Shown: positions 1 to 5,168 of the stretch, one piece after another
Layout of the letters: each line of letters begins with the position of its first letter
Numbering within the stretch: position 1 is the first letter of the stretch
NCBI GenBank assembly: GCA_051306415.1
Contig: JBPPNE010000171.1
Coordinates: 1 to 6,823, forward strand
DNA: 6,823 nt
Source: CBDDRG01 sp051306415
GTDB taxonomy: Bacteria; Pseudomonadota; Gammaproteobacteria; Pseudomonadales; Porticoccaceae
Direction: 5' to 3'
Translations under genes and position numbers: made by a program
The notes under the pieces: model-generated
What the model was told of the DNA's origin: nothing
The model's database searches: none
What the model saw: the letters and a program-made list of their open reading frames with translations, nothing else

Positions 1-1226
1 ATGCCGGTGTTGTAGAAAAGCTGGTCGGGCAGCGCGACGATGGCGTCGAGCCAGTCGTTCTCGATGATCCAGCGGCGGATGTTCGACGGCCCCGACCCGG
101 CATCGCCGGAGAACAGCGGCGAGCCGTTGAAGACGATAGCGATCTTGGAGCCGACGGCGTCGTCATCCCCTTCCTTGTAAGCGTGCATCTTGGAAATCAT
201 GTGCTGGAGGAACAGCAGCGAGCCGTCATTGATAGCGGGCAGCCCGGCGCCGAAACGGCCGGAAAAGCCCATTTCGTTGTGCTCCTTCTCGACAACCGTC
301 TTCTGGTCCTTCCACTCCACGCCAAAGGGCGGGTTGGCGAGCAGGTAGTGGAATTGCCTGCCCTCGAAGCCGTCGCGCGTCTTGCCGTCGCCCAGCGTGT
401 CGCCCAGCACGATGCTGCTGGTGTCCTCGTCCTTGATGAGCATGTCCGCGCAGCAGATGGCCCAGGACTCGTCGTTGTACTCCTGCCCGAACAGGGCGAG
501 GTTGGCCTGGCGGTTCTGGTCGAGAATGAATTTCTCGGATTCCGACAGCATCCCGCCCGTGCCGCAGGCGGGGTCGTAGATCGTGCGGTAGATGCCCGGC
601 GTGTAGACGTCCTGCTCGCCCGTGTAGACGAGGTTCGCCATCAGGCGGATGACCTCGCGCGGGGTGAAGTGGTCGCCGGCCTCTTCGTTGGCCTGCTCGT
701 TGAAGCGCATCACCAGATGCTCGAACAGGTAGCCCATCTGCAAGTTATCGATGCGGTTGGGGTGCAGGTCCACATCGGCCATCGCCTTGACGAGGGTGAA
801 CAGCCGATTGCTGGCATCGAGCTTTTCGATCTGGTCGGTGAACTTGAAACGCTCGAAGATGGCGCGCGCGGTGGGCGAAAAGCCGTTGATGTAGGCGATC
901 AGGTTCGGCGCGATGTTCTCGGCATCGCCCAGCAGGCGCTCGAAGGTGAACGGGCTGGTGTTGTAGAGCCTAGTTTTCTTGCGCTTCGAGTCCGCCGCCT
1001 TGCTGAGGAGCTTCTCCATCGCGTTTTCCGGCATGTTCTGCACGGTGAGCTTGGCGTATGCCTTGAGTACGGCGCCCTTGGTCGGCTCCAGCACGCAATC
1101 GAGCCGACGCAGCACGACAATCGGCAACATCACCAGACGGTATTGCGGCGGGCGATAGGGACCGCGCAGCCGGTTGGCGATTTCCCAGATGTGCGCCTTG
1201 AGCTGATCGTGCACTTGCAAATTCAT
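1..1226 (-). CDS. hsdM: Type I restriction-modification DNA methyltransferase subunit HsdM, 3' end cut off by the window
   Basis: HsdM methylates the N6 of adenine using S-adenosylmethionine. It works in a complex with HsdS, which sets the target, and HsdR, which cuts unmodified DNA. Reading down from ATG at 1226, 408 codons stay open to the left edge. Residues about 5-150 match the helical HsdM N-terminal domain. The Rossmann methylase domain follows: HFTPREVIRLM (186-196), motif I DPACGTGGM (218-226), FGQEYNDE (246-253), GDTL (275-278), catalytic NPPF (298-301) and the late WLDAIVALPDQLFYNTG (392-408). Full HsdM proteins are usually about 480-550 residues, so the last part is missing here only because the window ends. 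The start is supported by the family N-terminus (MNLQVHDQLKAHIWEIANRLRG) and by a weak AGGG about 11 nt upstream. Because hsdM follows a non-coding gap after nadA, it is the first gene of its locus; hsdS and hsdR, if present, should lie beyond the left edge. No frameshift or lost motif is seen. Confidence 0.95.
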   Translation of the reverse strand, partial: MNLQVHDQLKAHIWEIANRLRGPYRPPQYRLVMLPIVVLRRLDCVLEPTKGAVLKAYAKLTVQNMPENAMEKLLSKAADSKRKKTRLYNTSPFTFERLLGDAENIAPNLIAYINGFSPTARAIFERFKFTDQIEKLDASNRLFTLVKAMADVDLHPNRIDNLQMGYLFEHLVMRFNEQANEEAGDHFTPREVIRLMANLVYTGEQDVYTPGIYRTIYDPACGTGGMLSESEKFILDQNRQANLALFGQEYNDESWAICCADMLIKDEDTSSIVLGDTLGDGKTRDGFEGRQFHYLLANPPFGVEWKDQKTVVEKEHNEMGFSGRFGAGLPAINDGSLLFLQHMISKMHAYKEGDDDAVGSKIAIVFNGSPLFSGDAGSGPSNIRRWIIENDWLDAIVALPDQLFYNTG

Positions 1227-1496
1227 TCGGGGAACGCCCTCGTAATTGTTCTGGTAATTGGCTTCTTTCGGGCACGGGAAGGCCGCGTAAAAAAGGTGCG
1301 CGCTGATTCTGGGACGTCAAACGGTAGGCGAGTTGAGCGTAACCCCCGCCGGGGTGGAGTCCGCGACAGCGGGTGATGCCGCGCAGCGGCTTCCGCTCGA
1401 ATGAGGGGTTCGAAGGAGCGACGCAACCAAGAATCGGCTGAACGGCACGCCCCACCATTTTTTTATCGCGCTACCACGCCACGCCCACGAAACTCC
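1227..1496. other. Non-coding gap between nadA and hsdM, with small palindromes
   Basis: I find no convincing gene in these 270 bases. Small open frames cross the gap on the minus strand, but they match no family I know; one simply runs on into hsdM out of frame, and another ends in an ATGA overlap with the hsdM start. The stretch holds three GC-rich palindromes (1342-1390) and a run of seven T on the plus strand (1458-1464) with no stable stem before it. A TTGACG -35-like hexamer lies on the minus strand at 1315-1320, but I see no good -10 at the right distance. The hsdM promoter is presumably in here, yet I cannot place it. No clear intrinsic terminator follows nadA. Confidence 0.6.
1342..1390. 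repeat. Cluster of three short GC-rich palindromes
   Basis: Three perfect stem-loops lie within 49 bases: 1342-1355 (arms ACCCC/GGGGT, 4-nt loop), 1361-1372 (arms CCGC/GCGG, 4-nt loop) and 1378-1390 (arms GCCGC/GCGGC, 3-nt loop). They are the main structure in the nadA-hsdM gap. Such clusters occur in REP-like dispersed repeats and in structured leaders. With only one copy in view I cannot tell which applies, and short palindromes are fairly easy to get by chance in GC-rich DNA. Confidence 0.45.
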
Positions 1497-2573
1497 TCAC
1501 ACCGTCCCCGCCAACTGCTGCTCACGAAAATCGAGCATGCGTTGCAGCGATACCATCGCGCGCCGACCGGTTGCCGGATCGACGAGAATCTCGTCGTCGG
1601 CTCGCTCCAGCGATTGCAGCAGATTCTGCAGGTGGTTCATCGCCATCCAGGGGCAGTTGGCGCAGCTGCGGCAGGTGGCGCCGTGGCCGGCGGTGGGCGC
1701 GATGATCAGCTCCTTGTCCGGCGCCTGCTGCTGCATCTTGTAAAAAATGCCTTCGTCGGTGGCGACGATGATGCGTTGGTTGGGCAGGTCGCGGGCCGCC
1801 GCTATCAGTTGCGAGGTCGAACCCACGGCATCGGCCAACGCAATGACGCTCGCCGGCGACTCCGGATGTACCAGAATCGCCGCATCGGGATAAACGGCTT
1901 TCAGATCGAGCAGCCCGCGCGCCTTGAACTCCTCGTGGACGATGCAGCTGCCACCCCACAGCAGCATGTCGGCGCCGGTTTTTTGCTGGACATAGCTGCC
2001 CAGGTACTTGTCCGGCGCCCACAGGATTTTCTCGCCGCGGCTGTCGAGATAGTCGATGACATCGACGGCGATGCTGGAGGTCACCACCCAGTCGGCACGG
2101 GCTTTCACCGCCGCCGAGGTGTTGGCGTACACCACCACGGTGCGGTCGGGATGCTGATCGCAGAAGGCGGTGAAGGCATCTGCTGGGCAGCCGATGTCGA
2201 GGGAGCAGGTGGCCTCCCGGGTTGGCATCAGCACGGTCTTGCTCGGCGTCAGGATCTTCGCGGTCTCGGCCATGAAGCGCACGCCGGCCACCATCAGCGT
2301 CGATGCCGGATGCTGCTTGCCGAAGCGCGCCATCTCCAGAGAGTCGGAGACGATGCCGCCGGTTTCTTCCGCAAGGCTTTGAATTTCTGGGGCCGTGTAG
2401 TAGTGGGCGACGATGACGGCGTCGCGTTCCGCCAGCAGTGCCTTGATGCGCTCGCGGTAGAACGCCTGCTGCTCCGGGGTTTCCACCGGCTCCTCGCCGA
2501 TGCGGTCGAGGTGGCGCTCAACCATCGCGCGAAAACGCTCCGCATCGGCGATCTGGATCCTGGGTTCAGTCAT
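1497..2573 (-). CDS. nadA: Quinolinate synthase NadA
   Basis: NadA is a cytoplasmic [4Fe-4S] enzyme that condenses iminoaspartate (made by NadB) with dihydroxyacetone phosphate to give quinolinate, the precursor of NAD. The product has 358 residues, close to the roughly 347 of E. coli NadA, and is recognisable along its whole length: VAHYYTAPEIQ (55-65), SDSLEMARFG (76-85), VAGVRFMAETAKIL (95-108), VVYANTSAAVKARADWVV (147-164), HPESP (236-240), GSTSQ (251-255) and ATDEGIFYKMQQ (271-282). Cluster-binding cysteines by family alignment are Cys123 (in TREATCSLDIGCP), Cys210 (GGSCIVHEE) and Cys307 of the CRSCANCPWMAMN stretch (301-313). The frame stays open upstream to 2642, but the ATG at 2573 has an excellent AGGTGA ribosome binding site seven bases before it, so I chose that start. 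No other nad gene is adjacent; a possible promoter of its own lies at 2603-2611. Confidence 0.97.
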   Translation of the reverse strand: MTEPRIQIADAERFRAMVERHLDRIGEEPVETPEQQAFYRERIKALLAERDAVIVAHYYTAPEIQSLAEETGGIVSDSLEMARFGKQHPASTLMVAGVRFMAETAKILTPSKTVLMPTREATCSLDIGCPADAFTAFCDQHPDRTVVVYANTSAAVKARADWVVTSSIAVDVIDYLDSRGEKILWAPDKYLGSYVQQKTGADMLLWGGSCIVHEEFKARGLLDLKAVYPDAAILVHPESPASVIALADAVGSTSQLIAAARDLPNQRIIVATDEGIFYKMQQQAPDKELIIAPTAGHGATCRSCANCPWMAMNHLQNLLQSLERADDEILVDPATGRRAMVSLQRMLDFREQQLAGTV

Positions 2574-2602
2574 GGCTGTTTCACCTGAACGGTTGACTCC
2601 AA

Positions 2603-2611
2603 AGTCTAGCA
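2603..2611 (-). promoter_or_regulatory. Possible extended -10 promoter of nadA
   Basis: On the minus strand the bases read TGCTAGACT, an extended -10 (TGn followed by TAGACT, 4 of 6 matches to TATAAT). Transcription would start near 2596, leaving a leader of about 23 nt with the AGGTGA ribosome binding site. No good -35 lies 17 bp upstream, where the sequence is almost all G and C; extended -10 promoters can work without one. The call rests on a short motif only. Confidence 0.35.
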
Positions 2612-2620
2612 CGGCGGCGC

Positions 2621-2635
2621 CGCGCGGGCCGCGCG
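2621..2635. repeat. GC-only palindrome just after the acyl-CoA dehydrogenase gene
   Basis: A perfect palindrome of arms CGCGCG/CGCGCG around GGC starts 22 bases past the dehydrogenase stop codon and ends 9 bases before the possible nadA -10. As RNA it would form a strong hairpin, but no U-run follows, so it is not a standard intrinsic terminator. It could stall polymerase or protect the 3' end of the upstream message, or be a chance product of very GC-rich sequence. Confidence 0.35.
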
Positions 2636-2657
2636 AAGCCACTCGCCCGTGAACAGG

Positions 2658-3821
2658 CTAGCCGCGCGCCAACACCCAGCGATGCACCTCGGACGGGCCA
2701 TCGTAGAGGCGGAAGGCGCGGATATCGCGGTAGATGCGCTCGATCACGGTATCGCCGGAAATGCCCTTGGCGCCGAGAATCTGCATCGAGCGATCGACGA
2801 CCCGGCCGAGCGCCTCGGAGCTCAGCACCTTGCACATGCTGGTCTCGGCGCGGGCGTGATCGCCCTGATCCAGCAGCCAGCAGGCATGCCAGGTGGTGAG
2901 CCGGCAGCAGTGCAGGTCGATGCGGTTGTCGGCAAGCATGAAGCCGACGCCCTCGTGATCGATGATCGGCTTGCCGAACGCGATGCGGGTCTTGGCGTAT
3001 GCGCTGGCGATGTCGTGGCAGCGCTGGGCGGCGCCGAGCCAGCGCATGCAGTGGGTCATGCGCGCCGGCCCCAGCCGTACCTGCGCATAGCGAAAGCCCT
3101 TGCCCACTTCGCCAAGAATCTGGTCCCTGGACACGCGCAGATTGCGGTAATCGACTTCGCAGTGGCCGCCGGGAGAGTTGCTGTCGATGGTGTCGAGCAT
3201 GCGCACCATCTCGATGCCGGGCGCATCGGACGGCGTGATGAACATGGTCGCGCCGAGATCGTTGCCGGCATGGTCCTGGGTGCGCGCCATGATGATTTGA
3301 AACGCCGAGCCCGGCAGGCCGGTGATGAACCATTTGCAGCCATTGATGATGTAGTCGTCGCCGTCGGGCACGGCGGTGGTCTTCAGCAGGCTGGGGTCGG
3401 AACCGGCACCATTGTCCGGCTCGGTCATCGAGAACACCGAGCGAATCTCGCCCCGATAGAGCGGCTCTAGCCAGCGCTGCTTCTGCGCAGGGGTCGCGAC
3501 TTTCAGCAACAGCGTGGTGTTGCCCTCGTCCGGTGCCTGGATGTTGAGCGCGAGCGGGCCCAGGGTCGAATAGCCGGCGGCCTCGAAGATGACCGCAATG
3601 CCGCGGTGATCCAGACCGAGACCGCCGTATTCCTTGGGCGCGTGGGGCGACAGCAAGCCGGCTTCGCGCGCGAGCGCTACCAGCTCAAGACGCAGCGCTT
3701 CGGTCGGCCCGTGAAATTCCTGGCGGGCATCCTTCTCGTAGGGCATCACCCGGTCGCGGATAAAAGCTTCGGTCCTGTCCTTGAGTGCCGACAGTTCGCT
3801 GGAGAGTGCAAAGTCCACCAT
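2658..3821 (-). CDS. Acyl-CoA dehydrogenase, ACAD10/ACAD11-like branch (LvaC/FadE type)
   Basis: This is an FAD-dependent acyl-CoA dehydrogenase of 387 residues, a normal length for the family. The N-terminal helical domain covers about 5-125 (PKEYGGLGL at 62-70), the middle beta domain about 127-230 (FSMTEPDNGAGSDPS at 130-144, INGCKWFITG at 159-168, which line the flavin and substrate site), and the C-terminal helical domain 240-387 (KTRIAFGKPI at 277-286, QILGAKGISGD at 347-357). It ends in RLYDGPSEVHRWVLARG. Classical members have the catalytic glutamate in a YEGT motif; here Asp374 takes that place, as in the ACAD10/ACAD11 group. The APH-fold kinase gene lies 176 bp upstream on the same strand, as in the P. 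putida levulinate genes, where the kinase phosphorylates a 4-hydroxyacyl-CoA and the dehydrogenase-like partner removes the phosphate. That role is inferred; ordinary acyl-CoA oxidation is the alternative. ATG 3821 is preferred over the in-frame upstream start at 3857 because AAGGGG sits 8 nt before it. Confidence 0.9.
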   Translation of the reverse strand: MVDFALSSELSALKDRTEAFIRDRVMPYEKDARQEFHGPTEALRLELVALAREAGLLSPHAPKEYGGLGLDHRGIAVIFEAAGYSTLGPLALNIQAPDEGNTTLLLKVATPAQKQRWLEPLYRGEIRSVFSMTEPDNGAGSDPSLLKTTAVPDGDDYIINGCKWFITGLPGSAFQIIMARTQDHAGNDLGATMFITPSDAPGIEMVRMLDTIDSNSPGGHCEVDYRNLRVSRDQILGEVGKGFRYAQVRLGPARMTHCMRWLGAAQRCHDIASAYAKTRIAFGKPIIDHEGVGFMLADNRIDLHCCRLTTWHACWLLDQGDHARAETSMCKVLSSEALGRVVDRSMQILGAKGISGDTVIERIYRDIRAFRLYDGPSEVHRWVLARG

Positions 3822-3850
3822 GGTGTTACCCCTTGTAGCTGTTGTTGGAT

Positions 3851-3867
3851 AGCCCACCTGGTGGGCT
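3851..3867. promoter_or_regulatory. Perfect 17-bp palindrome in the dehydrogenase leader (candidate operator)
   Basis: The plus strand reads AGCCCACCTGGTGGGCT, two 8-base arms around one central base, 29 bases upstream of the dehydrogenase ATG. A perfect dyad of this size with a one-base centre is typical of sites bound by dimeric repressors such as TetR-family proteins that control fatty-acid and acyl-CoA genes. In RNA it could also fold as a 7-bp hairpin with a 3-nt loop. No regulator gene is in the window, so the binding protein is unknown. Confidence 0.5.
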
Positions 3868-3909
3868 GGACGGAAGATGGACGGCCCCGCTCAAGCGAGC
3901 TATTAAAGA

Positions 3910-3926
3910 ATTTAAAATTTTTAAAT
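3910..3926. repeat. Perfect 17-bp AT-only palindrome in the dehydrogenase upstream region
   Basis: ATTTAAAA, one T, then TTTTAAAT: an 8-1-8 dyad made only of A and T, just downstream of the candidate transcription start for the dehydrogenase. The right-hand end overlaps a GATTTAAA element (minus strand, 3920-3927), and the left arm is a TTTTAAAT element (minus strand, 3910-3917) also present before the phosphotransferase gene at 5065-5072. It may be a regulator or nucleoid-protein site. AT-only palindromes arise easily in AT-rich DNA, so the case is weaker than for 3851-3867. Confidence 0.4.
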
Positions 3927-3943
3927 CATGTAGTTAACGATTT

Positions 3944-3972
3944 TTTATAAAGCACGCTAATAGCGGCATCAA
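3944..3972 (-). promoter_or_regulatory. Candidate promoter of the acyl-CoA dehydrogenase gene
   Basis: On the minus strand, TTGATG (3972-3967, 4 of 6 to TTGACA), a 17-bp spacer, then TATAAA (3949-3944, 5 of 6 to TATAAT). Transcription would start near 3937, overlapping GTTAAC at 3933-3938, and give a leader of about 115 nt containing both 17-bp palindromes. The same TTGATG-17-TATWAR arrangement followed by GTTAAC is found before the phosphotransferase gene. I see no strong terminator after that gene, so read-through from it is also possible. Confidence 0.5.
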
Positions 3973-3997
3973 CCAGCGGGAAAAAGTTAGTCTTCCC

Positions 3998-5038
3998 TCA
4001 ACTGATCAGCCTCACGGCCGCAGTAAAAAAGCGCGGCACCGTCTGGGCGAACTCCTCCCACATGGGGTCGATGCGCTGCTGCTTGCGGTGCAGGCGAACA
4101 TTCAGGCAGGCGATGCTGCCAAGCTGGTAGGCCGCGAGCGCCTGGTACCAGCGCAAATGGGCGAAAGAGCGGCCCATACCCGCCTGATAGATATCGGCGA
4201 GCTCCTCCGGCTCTACCGGCGCCGCAGGTGTGATGTTGTCGGTCCAGAAATTCTTGTCGGCGCTGAACATCAGCCAGCCGATGTCCACCAGGAAGGAGCC
4301 GATGCGCACCAGCTCCCAGTCGATGATGCCGGTGAGTTTGCCGTCCGCGAACAACCCGTTGCCGGGCTGGTAGTCGCCGTGAACTATCCCGAGTTCAACC
4401 CTGTCGGGCATCGTTTTCAATAATCTCAAACGCAATACATCGGCGAGTTCGATCCACTCTGGCTCCAGGGCCTTGCCGTAGATCTTCTCCCAGCGCGTGA
4501 TCTCTTCCACCAGTGGACGCGGCGTCTCCCAGTTTGGCAGATACCTTTGCCAATCGACCTTGTGAACACCGGGTAGGACCTCCGCCATCTGTCGCCATAG
4601 CGGCGCGACCTTGGCGTCGGCGAGATCGAAGGAAGGGTCGGGATCCCAAATGAAAAATTCCCGGCCGGGCAGACGGCTCATGACCACATAGGGCACGCCA
4701 AATTCGTCTTCGTCCGGTGAGGCGAAGGGCACATCGGGAACCGGCAGGCGCTCCCGATAGAGCGTGCGCAGCAGAGGCGCAGTGCGGTAGACGTCAGTAT
4801 TGCCCTCACGGCGGACACCCTTGGGAGCCAGCTTGATGATGTACTCGCCGAGGGTTTCACCGCCATCGACGACGGCGAAGCCAAAGGTCAGGCCAGCGTG
4901 GCCGCCAAGCATCGGTTGGACATCGGCCGGGGCCGCCGTGGCACCAAAATGGCGGTGGACAAAGCGGATCAGATCCTGGCGCAGCGCGTCATCGACGCCG
5001 GGCCGCTGATCGTGTCCCATGCTGCAAACTTCACTCAT
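3998..5038 (-). CDS. APH-fold phosphotransferase, ACAD10/11 N-domain-like (LvaA/FadE36 type)
   Basis: The 346-residue product has the kinase fold of aminoglycoside and choline phosphotransferases. The nucleotide loop is around GGHAGLTFGF (45-54), with YIIKLAPKG (66-74) carrying the probable ATP-binding Lys69. The hinge region includes PYVVMSRLPGREF (116-128). The catalytic loop VHGDYQPGN (219-227) gives Asp222 and Asn227, and IIDWE (238-242) gives the metal-binding Asp240. There is no signal peptide or membrane segment, so it should be cytoplasmic. Despite the family name, antibiotic resistance is unlikely: the next gene is an acyl-CoA dehydrogenase of the branch that is fused to this kinase type in ACAD10/ACAD11. 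A role in phosphorylating a hydroxyacyl-CoA is inferred from that pairing. An in-frame TTG at 5077 would add 13 residues, but it lies inside the -10/-35 spacer of a good promoter, while ATG 5038 has AAGGTGA just before it. Confidence 0.87.
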   Translation of the reverse strand: MSEVCSMGHDQRPGVDDALRQDLIRFVHRHFGATAAPADVQPMLGGHAGLTFGFAVVDGGETLGEYIIKLAPKGVRREGNTDVYRTAPLLRTLYRERLPVPDVPFASPDEDEFGVPYVVMSRLPGREFFIWDPDPSFDLADAKVAPLWRQMAEVLPGVHKVDWQRYLPNWETPRPLVEEITRWEKIYGKALEPEWIELADVLRLRLLKTMPDRVELGIVHGDYQPGNGLFADGKLTGIIDWELVRIGSFLVDIGWLMFSADKNFWTDNITPAAPVEPEELADIYQAGMGRSFAHLRWYQALAAYQLGSIACLNVRLHRKQQRIDPMWEEFAQTVPRFFTAAVRLIS

Positions 5039-5057
5039 GCAGTCACCTTTTGCGAAT

Positions 5058-5085
5058 ATTATATATTTAAAAAACAATATGTTAA
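5058..5085 (-). promoter_or_regulatory. Proximal candidate promoter of the phosphotransferase gene
   Basis: Minus strand: TTAACA (5085-5080, 5 of 6 to TTGACA), a 16-bp AT-rich spacer, then TATAAT (5063-5058), a perfect -10. The start would fall near 5051, about 12 nt ahead of the ATG at 5038, with the AAGGTGA ribosome binding site in that short leader. This is the best match to a sigma-70 promoter in the window. Two copies of ATGTTAA (plus strand) lie over and beside the -35, so regulation there is plausible. Confidence 0.6.
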
Positions 5086-5098
5086 AATCTAATGTTAA
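5079..5098. repeat. Direct repeat of ATGTTAA over the -35 of the phosphotransferase promoter
   Basis: ATGTTAA occurs on the plus strand at 5079-5085 and 5092-5098, 13 bp apart start to start. The second copy is part of the palindrome GTTAAC (5094-5099). The first copy contains the -35 of the proximal promoter; the second lies at the likely start site of the distal one. A protein bound here could affect both promoters. The repeat is short and AT-rich, so chance is not excluded. Confidence 0.35.
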
Positions 5099-5100
5099 CT

Positions 5101-5129
5101 CTAATAAGCGGGTTACTCGCCGACATCAA
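5101..5129 (-). promoter_or_regulatory. Distal candidate promoter of the phosphotransferase gene
   Basis: Minus strand: TTGATG (5129-5124), a 17-bp spacer, then TATTAG (5106-5101, 4 of 6 to TATAAT). GTTAAC follows one base later, at the expected start site. As a sigma-70 promoter it is weaker than the proximal one. I list it because the same hexamer, spacing and following GTTAAC occur before the dehydrogenase gene (3933-3972). Confidence 0.35.
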
Positions 5130-5168
5130 CCGCGTTCGCCCCCATGGAGCAGTTGCGCTGGGGTGCTG

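Noticed and set aside
183..1376. 397-codon open frame on the plus strand
   Set aside because: It lies antisense to hsdM, matches no family I know, and is rich in Arg, Val, Ala and Gly as expected for a GC-driven shadow frame. The minus-strand reading has the full set of methylase motifs.
1407..1414. GGTTCGAA, resembling a tRNA T-loop and so a possible integration site
   Set aside because: The flanking bases do not pair as a T-stem and no acceptor or anticodon stem can be built around it on either strand.
1223..1426. 67-codon minus-strand frame ending in an ATGA overlap with the hsdM start
   Set aside because: The overlap looks like a coupled small gene, but the product is Arg/Pro-rich and crosses the palindromes. 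It has no recognisable domain, and I see no convincing ribosome binding site.
1458..1464. Run of seven T as a plus-strand terminator
   Set aside because: No stable stem precedes it, and no plus-strand gene needs a terminator here.
1401..2588. 395-codon open frame on the plus strand
   Set aside because: It is antisense to the whole of nadA and has no recognisable motif; NadA on the minus strand is unmistakable.
2649..3470. 273-codon open frame on the plus strand
   Set aside because: It is antisense to the dehydrogenase gene and of shadow composition.
3998..5038. Aminoglycoside resistance gene
   Set aside because: The fold is shared, but the neighbour is an ACAD10/11-like dehydrogenase and there are no mobile-element or resistance genes nearby.
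5039..5077. TTG start at 5077 for the phosphotransferase
   Set aside because: It would translate through a perfect TATAAT and lacks a ribosome binding site; ATG 5038 has a good one.
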